DNA of 64,000 bases from Neobacillus niacini (lineage in GTDB: Bacteria; Bacillota; Bacilli; Bacillales; Cytobacillaceae): the NCBI RefSeq assembly GCF_019749295.1, contig NZ_JACWFG010000011.1:124001-188000 (forward strand), written 5' to 3'. Positions 42,678-51,183 of the stretch are shown piece after piece; within the stretch, counting starts at the first letter, position 1, and every line of letters begins with the position of its first letter. The notes under the pieces are model-generated. The model made no database searches. It worked only from the letters and a program-made list of their open reading frames with translations, and was not told the DNA's origin. The position numbers were made by a program, and so were the translations under genes.

Positions 42678-43604
42678 CTATAGCCGTTTATTCTTCAAGA
42701 AGCGCAGCAACATAGGGACAAGCTGACCGTTAACAATAACCACTCCAATTATAATTATGATTCCTCCTATAACACTTATGAGTAAAACCTTTTCATGTAA
42801 TAGTAAAACAGCAGCAACTAAAGTCGCGATAGGCTCCAAATATAAAAACATGGAAACCTTTGAAGCCTCTAAAACCTCAAGAGCTTTTCCCCAATACCAA
42901 TAAGCAATTCCCGACACAAAGATACCAAGGAACAACAAATGAGCCCACTCCGAATGGTCAAGCAATGTAAGGTTTTCCCATCCTCTGTTCCGGATGATAA
43001 AAGGTGTAGTTATAATCAACCCAACTAAACACATATAAAACGTTACAACAAGAGGTGGATAAGGAATTTTTAAACTTTTTAATAACACCGAATAAATAGC
43101 CCAATTCAACGTACTAAGAATCATTAGGAGAAAGCCGATATTCATGGCAAATTGAATGGATTGTCCACTTCGCGTCGAAGAAACGATAAGGACACCAGTT
43201 ACCGCAAGCACCATTCCAACAGCCTTTGTGAAGTTCATCTTTTCATGCAAAAACAACAGCGATAGGATCACTGTAAAGATGGGGGAGAAGGAAATTAGCC
43301 ATCCGGCAGAAGAAGCGTTGATCGTTAACAATGCTGTTGCCTGTAGAACCTGATGTACAAATACTCCAAGAATTCCTAAAACCATTAAATGCGGAACATA
43401 TCTAATGGAGATATGCAGCCGATGACGATGCAATAGTAATAGTAAAAATAGAAATAATGCTCCAATACCGAATCGGATGACAAGAAGCGAATACGGGTCT
43501 AACTTTCCAAGTACAGCCTTAGTCGATACAAATGAAACACCCCAAAAACTGATCGACATCAAGGCAAATAGCGAAGCAGTTAACTTCGATCTGCTATTAG
43601 TCAC
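42678..43604 (-). CDS. EamA/DMT family transporter
   Basis: A 308-residue protein with ten predicted spans in two five-span EamA repeats (residues 10-145 and 155-290); the first repeat starts LFALMSISFWGVSFVSTKAV. Such permeases export amino acids or metabolites. Pairing with cysteine dioxygenase suggests export of cysteine or an oxidised derivative, by inference. GTG 43604 has GAAGGGACGG about 10 nt upstream. A perfect 14-bp palindrome lies 49 nt upstream. Confidence 0.88.
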   Translation of the reverse strand: MTNSRSKLTASLFALMSISFWGVSFVSTKAVLGKLDPYSLLVIRFGIGALFLFLLLLLHRHRLHISIRYVPHLMVLGILGVFVHQVLQATALLTINASSAGWLISFSPIFTVILSLLFLHEKMNFTKAVGMVLAVTGVLIVSSTRSGQSIQFAMNIGFLLMILSTLNWAIYSVLLKSLKIPYPPLVVTFYMCLVGLIITTPFIIRNRGWENLTLLDHSEWAHLLFLGIFVSGIAYWYWGKALEVLEASKVSMFLYLEPIATLVAAVLLLHEKVLLISVIGGIIIIIGVVIVNGQLVPMLLRFLKNKRL

Positions 43605-43652
43605 GAGCTGAACCGTCCCTTCAGCAAAAATAGATAGATACTTATCTTATGC

Positions 43653-43666
43653 TTGTCCTAGGACAA
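43653..43666. promoter_or_regulatory. Perfect 14-bp palindrome upstream of the EamA-cdoA operon
   Basis: TTGTCCTAGGACAA is fully self-complementary and lies 49 nt before the GTG at 43604. Its form recalls GntR/MarR-type operators, but no regulator gene is adjacent. Confidence 0.5.
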
Positions 43667-43817
43667 ACATTGTAATCTTTTTTTAAATCGAATAAAAATA
43701 CCAGTGTACATATGATATTTTTCTTTTTAGGGGAAAACTAACGGTGAGAGATGTAATAAATTACTTGAATCAGGAGATTGTATTATACAAAGAGTGGAAT
43801 AATCGGGAGGATAGCGT

Positions 43818-44507
43818 ATGAGAAGAATCAATCCTGGCTCCGTCAATTCTTATATTAGATATGGGAATGTAAAAATACCAAAGAGTATCCAAAGCGAGTG
43901 CCCGCAATGTCGAATCACCACTGAATTTATGATTAATGCTAACTTTCAGAGCAGTAAGAATGGAATCGTAACGGAATCCAGTTGTCCAACGTGTAAAAAG
44001 TCAACAGTGTTTATTATTATGACAAAGGATGGTCATGAAGAGCAAGGTGAACACGCTGACACCTATATTTATGATGTTCAAGCGTCAAAACATCTTATAA
44101 ATCATATCGAAAGTCTGCCAAATATTCCAAAGGATCTTATTAGGGCATATCGCTCAGCCATTAATGTCCATCAAACAAGAGAGAATTCAGCCACTGCGGT
44201 TATGTCTAAACGTGTGATTGAGAGTATCCTGAAACATTTTCTCAAAGAAAAAAGTAAAGGTCAGCCATTATCACAGCAGCTTGAAATTCTCCCAAATCAC
44301 GTGGATCTAGCAAAACCAATTCAATCCCTTAGCCAGCTGCTGCAAGCGGAGAGTTCCTTAAATAAGATGCTTGAATTAGAAAGTGAAATGGACTATGAGA
44401 CCACTTCCTTACTAGTTGACCTGCTAGAAAATATCATTGAATATCTTTTTGTGCTGCCAGGGAAGATTGAAGTGACTCATAATAAAATTACAAAGAAATT
44501 TAATTAA
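43818..44507 (+). CDS. DUF4145 domain protein with zinc ribbon
   Basis: A 229-residue protein. The N-terminus has CPQC (residues 28-31) and CPTC (near 55), a four-Cys zinc ribbon. Residues 100-220 form an alpha-helical DUF4145-like domain (RAYRSAINVHQTRENSATAV; VMSKRVIESILKHFL). DUF4145 proteins are often found with restriction and defence loci, but no such partner is nearby. GGGAGGA is 7 nt before the ATG. Function unknown. Confidence 0.75.
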   Translation: MRRINPGSVNSYIRYGNVKIPKSIQSECPQCRITTEFMINANFQSSKNGIVTESSCPTCKKSTVFIIMTKDGHEEQGEHADTYIYDVQASKHLINHIESLPNIPKDLIRAYRSAINVHQTRENSATAVMSKRVIESILKHFLKEKSKGQPLSQQLEILPNHVDLAKPIQSLSQLLQAESSLNKMLELESEMDYETTSLLVDLLENIIEYLFVLPGKIEVTHNKITKKFN

Positions 44508-44512
44508 CATAA

Positions 44513-44546
44513 AAACCCCCTGAATGTAGTATTCAAGGGGTACTTT
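44513..44546 (-). terminator. Terminator between convergent genes
   Basis: CCCCTGAAT pairs with ATTCAAGGGG (one bulge) around GTAGT; A5 on the left gives a T tail for the minus-strand symporter operon. Confidence 0.75.
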
Positions 44547-44551
44547 AAAGA

Positions 44552-46024
44552 TTATGCCTGCTCAAGATCGGAGCGATATTTAGAAAATTCTTCCTGGACT
44601 TCCTTGGAAGGAGCTTTACCGATCAGGCTGATAATAATGATCGCGAGACTGCTAAATAAAAACCCAGGTGCTAATTCATATAAATCGAATAATCCACCTT
44701 TAAGGGATGACCAGACAATGACGGTAACAGCACCGACGATAATCCCGGCGAGGGCGCCATTTCTTGTCATTCGTTTCCAGAATAGACTAAGAATGATTAC
44801 AGGTCCAAAGGCTGCTCCAAATCCTGCCCAGGCATAACTGACAAGTTCCAGAACCTTACTATCAGGATCATATCCTAAAAGAATCGCAATAATTGCAATT
44901 CCTAAAACAGCAATTCTGCCAACAATCATTTCTTCTTTTTTAGAAGCATTTCTTCTGAAAAGTGATTTGTAAAAATCATTCGCAAGTGCGCTTGAAGAAA
45001 CGAGTAATTGTGAGTCCACAGTACTCATGATTGCTGAGAGAATGGCTGCGAGTAAAAATCCGGCTACCCATGGATTAAATAAAACCTGTGAAAACATGAT
45101 AAAAACTGTTTCTGCGTTTTGAAGAGGTGAATCAGCAAAGTAGGCGATACCTGCAAAGCCAACAAATACAGCTCCGAATAGGGATAGGATCATCCAAACC
45201 ATTCCAATTAAACGTGCTTTCGGAACGTCTTTTGTTGATTGTAAGCCCATAAATCGAACTAGAATATGTGGTTGACCAAAATAGCCAAGTCCCCAAGCTA
45301 ATAAAGATATAACTCCAATCGTGGTTGCTCCTGAATATACATTAAGGTGTGATGGATCGATTGCTCCAATTTTCTGAACGGTTTCATTCCATCCTCCCAG
45401 TTCAAAGATTGCAACAATAGGTACAATAATTAATGCCAAAAACATTAATATACCCTGAATAAAATCTGTCCAGCTTGCTGCTAAAAATCCTCCGAATAGT
45501 GTATAGGAGAGAATAACTGCTGCTCCGACCCACAAGGCTAATTTATAATCCATTCCAAAAGAATTTTCTAGTAAAATGGCTCCGCCTACAAGACTAGAAG
45601 AAGTATAGAAGGTAAAAAATACAAGAATAACAATGGCAGAAACCACTCGAAGAATTTTTGATTGGTCGCGAAAACGATTTTCAAAAAAGTCAGGAACCGT
45701 TATCGAATCTTTTGATACTTCTGTGTAAACACGTAATGGTTTTGCGACAAATTGCCAATTGAGATAAGCACCAAGTGATAATCCGATAGGCAGCCATATC
45801 TCACTCATTCCTCCGACATACATGGCTCCGGGGAGCCCAAGCATTAACCAGCCGCTCATATCTGAGGCCCCTGCACTTAATGCAGCAACTCCTGCACCGA
45901 GACGCCTTCCGCCTAGTACATAATCGTTTAAATCCTTCGTCATTCTTGCTGCAACGATTCCAATCACCAACATCGCTGCTAAATAAATAATAATGGAAAT
46001 TAACGTAGGTACGTTAATAGTCAT
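44552..46024 (-). CDS. Sodium/proline symporter (PutP/OpuE family)
   Basis: A 490-residue SSS-family permease with 13 predicted spans. The family motif GGRRLGAGVAALSAGASDMSGWLML... spans residues 38-64, and the Na+-site region ILSAIMSTVDSQLLVSSSAL is near 325. It carries proline with Na+. The gene begins right after the stop of a 35-aa peptide gene (TAAATG), and the same operon encodes all proline-synthesis enzymes. A proline-accumulating osmoprotective role like OpuE is therefore more likely than catabolic PutP; no putB/putC genes are present. Confidence 0.92.
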   Translation of the reverse strand: MTINVPTLISIIIYLAAMLVIGIVAARMTKDLNDYVLGGRRLGAGVAALSAGASDMSGWLMLGLPGAMYVGGMSEIWLPIGLSLGAYLNWQFVAKPLRVYTEVSKDSITVPDFFENRFRDQSKILRVVSAIVILVFFTFYTSSSLVGGAILLENSFGMDYKLALWVGAAVILSYTLFGGFLAASWTDFIQGILMFLALIIVPIVAIFELGGWNETVQKIGAIDPSHLNVYSGATTIGVISLLAWGLGYFGQPHILVRFMGLQSTKDVPKARLIGMVWMILSLFGAVFVGFAGIAYFADSPLQNAETVFIMFSQVLFNPWVAGFLLAAILSAIMSTVDSQLLVSSSALANDFYKSLFRRNASKKEEMIVGRIAVLGIAIIAILLGYDPDSKVLELVSYAWAGFGAAFGPVIILSLFWKRMTRNGALAGIIVGAVTVIVWSSLKGGLFDLYELAPGFLFSSLAIIIISLIGKAPSKEVQEEFSKYRSDLEQA

Positions 46025-46132
46025 TTAAGCCTCTCCTTTTTCAGTAAAATAGGTTACAACGGATAGTACAATTAGTGATAGCATTGGGACCATAAGCCAT
46101 GCCCAAGTTGCATCTGTAAGAACGTATTCCAT
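46025..46132 (-). CDS. Small symporter accessory peptide, 35 aa
   Basis: ATG 46132 follows AAAGGTGGTGATATTAC, and the 35-codon frame (MEYVLTDATWAWLMVPMLSL...) ends one base before the symporter ATG. It has one predicted membrane span (about residues 10-29) followed by YFTEKGEA. Small single-span proteins encoded directly upstream of sodium:solute symporters are a recognised but poorly studied class. Zero spacing and a shared ribosome-binding region (GGAGAGG inside its last codons) imply coupled synthesis. It is too short for ordinary gene callers. Confidence 0.8.
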   Translation of the reverse strand: MEYVLTDATWAWLMVPMLSLIVLSVVTYFTEKGEA

Positions 46133-46181
46133 GTAATATCACCACCTTTCAGATTGTTTCTATTGAACTACTAATATATCG

Positions 46182-47444
46182 TTATCGTATTTGCCCATTA
46201 CCGCTCATCACATATTTTACGGTTGTTAATGCTTCTAACCCCATAGGACCGCGGGCATGCAGTTTTTGTGTAGAGATTCCAATCTCTGCACCAAATCCTA
46301 AAGCACCGCCGTCCGTAAATCGAGTGGATGCATTATGGTAGAGGGCTGCTGCGTCAACCCGCTGCATAAAATACTCAGCACTATCATTGTTCTCCGTGAT
46401 AATGGCTTCAGAATGCCTTGTTCCATAGCTTTCAATATGTTCAATGGCTTCGTCAATGTCTTGAACAACCTTCATTGCAATGTGTAAACTTAAGTATTCA
46501 TCTGCCCAATCCTCTTCAGTTGCAAGGGATGCATTTGGAATCTCACTTACCACCTTTTTGTCGCCATGCACACTAATGGAGTGGGCAGAGAATGTTTGGA
46601 TAAGGTCAATTTTATGTTTGTTGAGCCAATCTTGATGTACAATTACCGTCTCAATAGCATTACAAACCGCAGGACGATCCGTTTTGGCATTCACAAGAAT
46701 ACGTAAAGCTATTTCAGGATTTGCCTCTTGGTCAATATAAAGGTGACAATTACCAACACCAGTTTCAAGGACTGGGACACTTGCATTCGAAACAACTTCA
46801 TTTATTAAAGAGCCGCCGCCGCGGGGGATTAAGACATCAATATGTTCCCTCATTGTAAACAGCTGCTGTGAGTCTTCACGGTTTGTACTATTAATAAATT
46901 GAACAGCTTCTTTGGGGATTTTTGTATGGATAAGAGCGCGGTGGATGACATCAACTATGGCTTTGTTCGAATGAATCGCGGATGAACCGCCTTTGAGAAT
47001 AATCGCGTTACCAGATTTTAATGCCAGCCCTGTGGCATCCACGGTTACATTTGGTCTTGCTTCATAAATCATTCCAATTACACCTAATGGGACAGATATC
47101 TTTGAAACACTTAGTCCATTATCCAAGCTTTTCTTCAAAAGGATTTTTCCAACTGGATCTTCTAATGCTGCAACTTGACGAAGACCATCTGCAAACTCAA
47201 AGATCCTTGTTTTTGATAATGCTAAACGATCCATAAAAGCTTCAGTAAACCCTTTACTGCGACCTGCCTCTAGGTCTTTTTCGTTTGCCTTTAAAATGAA
47301 ATCAAACTCAGTTTCCAAATGTTCAGCTAATGAGATAAGGGCATGATTCTTATCTTCTGTTGTTAATAGACTTAATCGTTTTCCTGCCTTTTTTGCTTGC
47401 ATTGCTTGTGCTTCTACCGTGGATTGTTCATTTAATAAATGCAT
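46182..47444 (-). CDS. proA: Glutamate-5-semialdehyde dehydrogenase ProA
   Basis: A 420-residue NADPH-dependent gamma-glutamyl phosphate reductase, second step of proline synthesis. Landmarks are SVSKISVPLGVIGMIYEARP near 101, GGSSAIHSNKAI, VLIPRGGGSLI near 204, the catalytic Cys in ETGVGNCHLYID and later RPAVCNAIET, and DGGALGFGAEIGISTQKLHA near 383. ATG 47444 is chosen over TTG 47447, because GAGGAGG lies 5 nt upstream. It lies 75 nt after proB and 49 nt before the accessory peptide, with no terminator seen in either gap. Confidence 0.97.
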   Translation of the reverse strand: MHLLNEQSTVEAQAMQAKKAGKRLSLLTTEDKNHALISLAEHLETEFDFILKANEKDLEAGRSKGFTEAFMDRLALSKTRIFEFADGLRQVAALEDPVGKILLKKSLDNGLSVSKISVPLGVIGMIYEARPNVTVDATGLALKSGNAIILKGGSSAIHSNKAIVDVIHRALIHTKIPKEAVQFINSTNREDSQQLFTMREHIDVLIPRGGGSLINEVVSNASVPVLETGVGNCHLYIDQEANPEIALRILVNAKTDRPAVCNAIETVIVHQDWLNKHKIDLIQTFSAHSISVHGDKKVVSEIPNASLATEEDWADEYLSLHIAMKVVQDIDEAIEHIESYGTRHSEAIITENNDSAEYFMQRVDAAALYHNASTRFTDGGALGFGAEIGISTQKLHARGPMGLEALTTVKYVMSGNGQIR

Positions 47445-47519
47445 CAAATCCTCCTCGTTTATTTATTGTTTTCTTAAAGATATTCCAATTACTTTTTCTG
47501 GTTATCGGACTAATTTCCC

Positions 47520-48362
47520 CTAAGGTACGGAGTTAAAGGCGATCCATCTTTCCTTATGATTTAAATAGGTTGAAGACTTTTTACTTTTAAAATAAGTTCC
47601 TTTGGCTTTGCCGACTACACCGTCTATTATGATATTTTTGCGGGCAGCATTGCCAAGAAAAGTAGTAATTCCTGAGGCCATGGCAATCTTAACAGCCTCG
47701 ATTTTGGATTTCATCCCGCCGGTTCCAATCTTAGTACTAGAGCCAACAGCAGCAGCTTCGATTTCAGGTGTAATTTCAGTTACATGTTCTAGCATTCTGG
47801 CATTGGTACTTCTTGTCGGATCTTCATTATATAAGCCGTCTATATCGGACAAAATCACTAAATGATCGGCGTCTAATAGTCCAGCAACCTTTGCAGAGAG
47901 GGTATCATTGTCACCGAAATTTAACACATCGTTTGTCACGGTGTCATTCTCGTTAACGATAGGAACCATGCCTCTTTCCAATAATACGTTTAAAGTGTTT
48001 CTGACATTTTTATAGCGGTCTTCGTCTAAAAAATCACTTTTGGTAATTAATATTTGGGCGGCAACATAACCGTGGGATAAAAATAGCTCAGAGTAGGATT
48101 CCATCAACAATCCTTGACCAATGGAGGCGGCAGCTTGTTTTTCAGGCAGTGTGCTTGGGCGCTCAAGACAACCTAGTCTTCGGTACCCAGCAGCAACAGC
48201 ACCTGATGAAACCAATACGACTTCATGTCCGAGGTCCTTTAGATAGACAATTTCATTTGCAAGTTTTTCAATTTTTCTGCGGCTAATTTCACCATGCCGG
48301 CTGGTTAAAGAGCTGCTCCCAATTTTAATTACGACCCTAAGCGGTTTTTGTGCCAAAATCAT
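47520..48362 (-). CDS. proB: Glutamate 5-kinase ProB, PUA-less
   Basis: A 280-residue amino-acid kinase domain that makes gamma-glutamyl phosphate. Motifs: VVIKIGSSSLT (residues 9-19), VLVSSGAVAAGYRRLG near 49, PIVNENDTV near 133, FGDNDTLSAKVAGLLDADHLV near 149, and GTGGMKSKIEAVKIA near 212. B. subtilis ProB has about 365 residues with a C-terminal PUA domain; this protein ends at ERWIAFNSVP, just where that domain would start. PUA-less kinases exist in other Firmicutes. The start overlaps the preceding proI stop (ATGA). Confidence 0.95.
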   Translation of the reverse strand: MILAQKPLRVVIKIGSSSLTSRHGEISRRKIEKLANEIVYLKDLGHEVVLVSSGAVAAGYRRLGCLERPSTLPEKQAAASIGQGLLMESYSELFLSHGYVAAQILITKSDFLDEDRYKNVRNTLNVLLERGMVPIVNENDTVTNDVLNFGDNDTLSAKVAGLLDADHLVILSDIDGLYNEDPTRSTNARMLEHVTEITPEIEAAAVGSSTKIGTGGMKSKIEAVKIAMASGITTFLGNAARKNIIIDGVVGKAKGTYFKSKKSSTYLNHKERWIAFNSVP

Positions 48363-49213
48363 CCTATCACTCCCGTACCTAACTCGGTTTTTTCTAGCTG
48401 TAAGCTGATTTCTTTCGAGCGTTTTGCTGCGCGTTTAACCGCTTCAGTGATTGCGATACCGCCGCCATTCCCTTTTAAAGCCTCTAAGCCTGCAGCCGTT
48501 GTTCCATTTGGAGAAGTCACGTTCTCTCTAAGAACCTCTGGTGATGTACCATGTTGTTGGATCATTTTTGCTGCTCCAACAACTGTCTGGGCAATGATTT
48601 TCCGAATAATCTGTGAATTCAAGCCGCCTCTCTGGGCTTCATTCTCCATGTGCTCCATTAAGTAATAGAAATAAGCAGGTCCGCTGCCAGCAATCCCTGT
48701 AAAGAGATCCATCTGTTCCTCTGGTATTTCGTAGACTTCACCAATACATTGGAGCAGCTCTTCAGCTAGTGAGATGTTTTGTACAGAGGTGTGAGTTCCA
48801 GGCGAAATGGCTGTAGCAGACTCCCCAATCATACTTGAAGTATTGGGCATGACTCGAATCACTTGTTGACCAAATGGTACATTTTTTTCGATGAAAGATG
48901 TGGAAATTCCAGCTAAGACTGACAGGATTAAATGATTTGGTTTTAGAAAATCAGAAAGTGATTGTAAAGTGGTTTCTGCATCTTTTGGTTTCATTGCGAG
49001 GACGAGGATATCAACATTCGTTAAATCTAGGTTATCTCGACTTACCCCAGTGATTCCGTATTTCTTTTGTAATTCTTTTAATCGGTGTTTGTTGCTTCGG
49101 TTGGTTACCATAATATTTTTTGGTGACATTTTCTTAGAATGGACGATACCTGAGATCATAGCTTCCGCCATCGACCCAGCTCCTATAAATGCAATTGTCT
49201 TTTTTCCTAACAT
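48359..49213 (-). CDS. proI: Pyrroline-5-carboxylate reductase (ProI/ProC)
   Basis: A 284-residue NAD(P)H-dependent enzyme, last step of proline synthesis. Rossmann motif IAFIGAGSMAEAMISGIV (residues 6-23); catalytic-domain signature GIAGSGPAYFYYLMEHMENE near 165; LRENVTSPNGTTAAGLEAL near 222. ATG 49213 is chosen because GGGAGAG lies 5-6 nt upstream; the ORF extends further without a site. It is the first gene of the five-gene proline operon. A weak promoter with a GAAATCGATTTC palindrome over its -35 lies upstream. Confidence 0.95.
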   Translation of the reverse strand: MLGKKTIAFIGAGSMAEAMISGIVHSKKMSPKNIMVTNRSNKHRLKELQKKYGITGVSRDNLDLTNVDILVLAMKPKDAETTLQSLSDFLKPNHLILSVLAGISTSFIEKNVPFGQQVIRVMPNTSSMIGESATAISPGTHTSVQNISLAEELLQCIGEVYEIPEEQMDLFTGIAGSGPAYFYYLMEHMENEAQRGGLNSQIIRKIIAQTVVGAAKMIQQHGTSPEVLRENVTSPNGTTAAGLEALKGNGGGIAITEAVKRAAKRSKEISLQLEKTELGTGVIG

Positions 49214-49265
49214 GCAATCTCTCCCATTTGTTCGTTTTGGTGTTCTTATTTTTTTCAATGACCTT

Positions 49266-49293
49266 ATACTAACATGTGAGAAATCGATTTCAA
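49266..49293 (-). promoter_or_regulatory. Candidate promoter of the proline operon
   Basis: On the minus strand TTGAAA (49293-49288), a 16-nt spacer, and TAGTAT (49271-49266). A perfect 12-bp palindrome GAAATCGATTTC (49280-49291) overlaps the -35 box. No T-box antiterminator (AGGGTGGNACCGCG) was found, unlike B. subtilis proBA/proI. The rest of 49294-49590 shows no gene. Confidence 0.45.
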
Positions 49294-49590
49294 GGGAAAA
49301 AAGGGAAATAATGTGTATATGACCTAATTAGTGAGCATGTGGAAAAATACAGCATATTCTTTATTCAAAATGGGCTCTCACGCCCGAAAATCGTCTCTCA
49401 AGAGGAAATTTGGGGTTTTTAGTGTTCGTTTTTTATGGGGATTTTCGAGAATGTTGACAGTAGAAATTAGGTGAGAATTTAAGGACATGCCTCGTAATTT
49501 TAATTACTTTGATGCTATTTTCTTTAATTGGGAGGAGGTATAATATAGCAAATAAGTGTATTTTTACCTGAAAAAATGAGGAGGAGCAAA

Positions 49591-50589
49591 ATGAATTTTA
49601 ATAAGGTTCGATGGGGAATCATTGGCTGCGGTAATGTGACAGAAGTGAAGAGTGGACCTGCATTCCAAAAGGTAAAAAACTCAGAGTTGGCTGCTGTAAT
49701 GCGAAGAACGGGAGAATTGGCTGAGGATTATGCAAAACGTCACCATGTTTCTAAATGGTATGATGATGCTCAATCACTCATCAATGATCCCGATGTTGAT
49801 ATTATCTATATTGCAACACCACCTGGAGCACATCTTGAATATACAATTATGGCAGCGAAGGCAGGGAAACCAGTCTATGTAGAAAAGCCAATGGCGCGAA
49901 ATTATAGAGAATGCCAAGAAATGATTACTGCGTGTAAGAATGCAGGAGTCCCTTTATTTGTGGCTTATTACCGCAGGGGACATGAACGGTTCTTAAAAAT
50001 AAAAGAGCTGTTAGATAGCGGAGTAATTGGTCAAGTTCGAATGGTGTCATCCACACAATATCAACCGGTAAGTAAGGATATGATGGATGTAGAAACACTT
50101 CCCTGGAGAGTCCAGCCTGAATTATCAGGAGGCGGGTTATTTTTTGATTTAGCAAGCCATACGCTGGATATCTTAGACTTTTTATTGGGTCCGATTACAA
50201 GTGTTCAAGGGTTTGCCTCTAACCAAGCAGGTTATTATAAGGCTGAGGATATCGTAACAGGTACATATCAATTTGAGTCCGGAGTCCATGGTGTTGGTAA
50301 CTGGTGCTTTACTGCTTTTGAGTATGTTGATGAAAATGTACTCATCGGCAGCAAAGGGAAAATAACCTTTTCAACTTTTGGCCATATCCTCGCTATCACA
50401 ACTGCACAAGGAACAGAGGAGTTTACCTTCGAACCGCCGCAGCATGTCCATCAACCCCTTGTGGAAACTATTGTGAAAGAATTAACAGGAGAGGGAGGAC
50501 TGTGTCCAAGTACAGGATTGACAGGTGCAAGAACTAGCTGGCTCATGGATGAAATGGTGAAGAACTTTTACAAACGGGCACAGGATTAA
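49591..50589 (+). CDS. Gfo/Idh/MocA family oxidoreductase
   Basis: A 332-residue NAD(P)-dependent dehydrogenase: WGIIGCGNVTEVKSGPAF (residues 8-25), VEKPMARNYRECQEM near 93, and the catalytic-domain segment SGGGLFFDLASHTLDILDFL near 175. ATG 49591 is chosen because GAGGAGG lies 5-6 nt upstream and overlaps the alternative ATG at 49576. It is monocistronic, with no sugar transporter beside it; substrate unknown. Confidence 0.87.
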   Translation: MNFNKVRWGIIGCGNVTEVKSGPAFQKVKNSELAAVMRRTGELAEDYAKRHHVSKWYDDAQSLINDPDVDIIYIATPPGAHLEYTIMAAKAGKPVYVEKPMARNYRECQEMITACKNAGVPLFVAYYRRGHERFLKIKELLDSGVIGQVRMVSSTQYQPVSKDMMDVETLPWRVQPELSGGGLFFDLASHTLDILDFLLGPITSVQGFASNQAGYYKAEDIVTGTYQFESGVHGVGNWCFTAFEYVDENVLIGSKGKITFSTFGHILAITTAQGTEEFTFEPPQHVHQPLVETIVKELTGEGGLCPSTGLTGARTSWLMDEMVKNFYKRAQD

Positions 50590-50664
50590 TTTCACTTTGT
50601 ATCATAACGCCCGCCTATAACATAAACTTTTCTTAAAGATGTTAGACATGAAGGAGATGGGGTT

Positions 50665-51015
50665 ATGAACTTCGAAAGGCAAAAAGCAATGGCTTTGGCG
50701 AAAAATATAAAAGAATTTATCGAATTTATCCATCGACAAAAAAATCAAAACAACTTCCGAATCGATACAGATAAATTGTTTCAGGTTAAACTTTGGATTG
50801 AGGAGTTTAAGTTTCAAATATTAGCAGATGAACTAATTAGAATAAACCAGTTTGACTGGGATGGAAAGTACACGTTTTATCTAGTTGATAGATTTCAACA
50901 AGGAATTACTATTATTGATGAATATGTGAAAAATAACTACCATGAATTGTTTATTCTAACTGCTAGATTATATACATTAAAAAACCTTAGTACGGCATTT
51001 AGTAAAATGGCATAA
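50665..51015 (+). CDS. Hypothetical protein, 116 aa
   Basis: ATG 50665 has AAGGAGATGG 5 nt upstream and a terminator follows the stop. The protein is helical and rich in Lys, Gln, Phe and Ile, without a signal peptide or membrane span (MNFERQKAMALAKNIKEFIE...; YFLVDRF-like YTFYLVDRFQQGITIIDEYV near 72). Family not recognised. Confidence 0.7.
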   Translation: MNFERQKAMALAKNIKEFIEFIHRQKNQNNFRIDTDKLFQVKLWIEEFKFQILADELIRINQFDWDGKYTFYLVDRFQQGITIIDEYVKNNYHELFILTARLYTLKNLSTAFSKMA

Positions 51016-51024
51016 TCTCATCTT

Positions 51025-51052
51025 AATTCCGCACACTGTGCGGAATTTTTAC
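51025..51052 (+). terminator. Rho-independent terminator
   Basis: AATTCCGCA (51025-51033) pairs with TGCGGAATT (51039-51047), then T-rich. Confidence 0.88.
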
Positions 51053-51183
51053 ATTTTGTTATAAAAGGTAGAAAAGTGCTTATGTTTTGATAAAGTTTGA
51101 ATAATAGGAGAAAATAATATAGTGATAAAATGGTTTCATTACCAATAGGTTATCCATTCAATTCAAAAAAGGCGGTCTTATAT

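Noticed and set aside
49214..49590. Proline T-box riboswitch upstream of the proline operon
   Set aside because: The conserved AGGGTGGNACCGCG box is absent on both strands and no antiterminator structure was seen.
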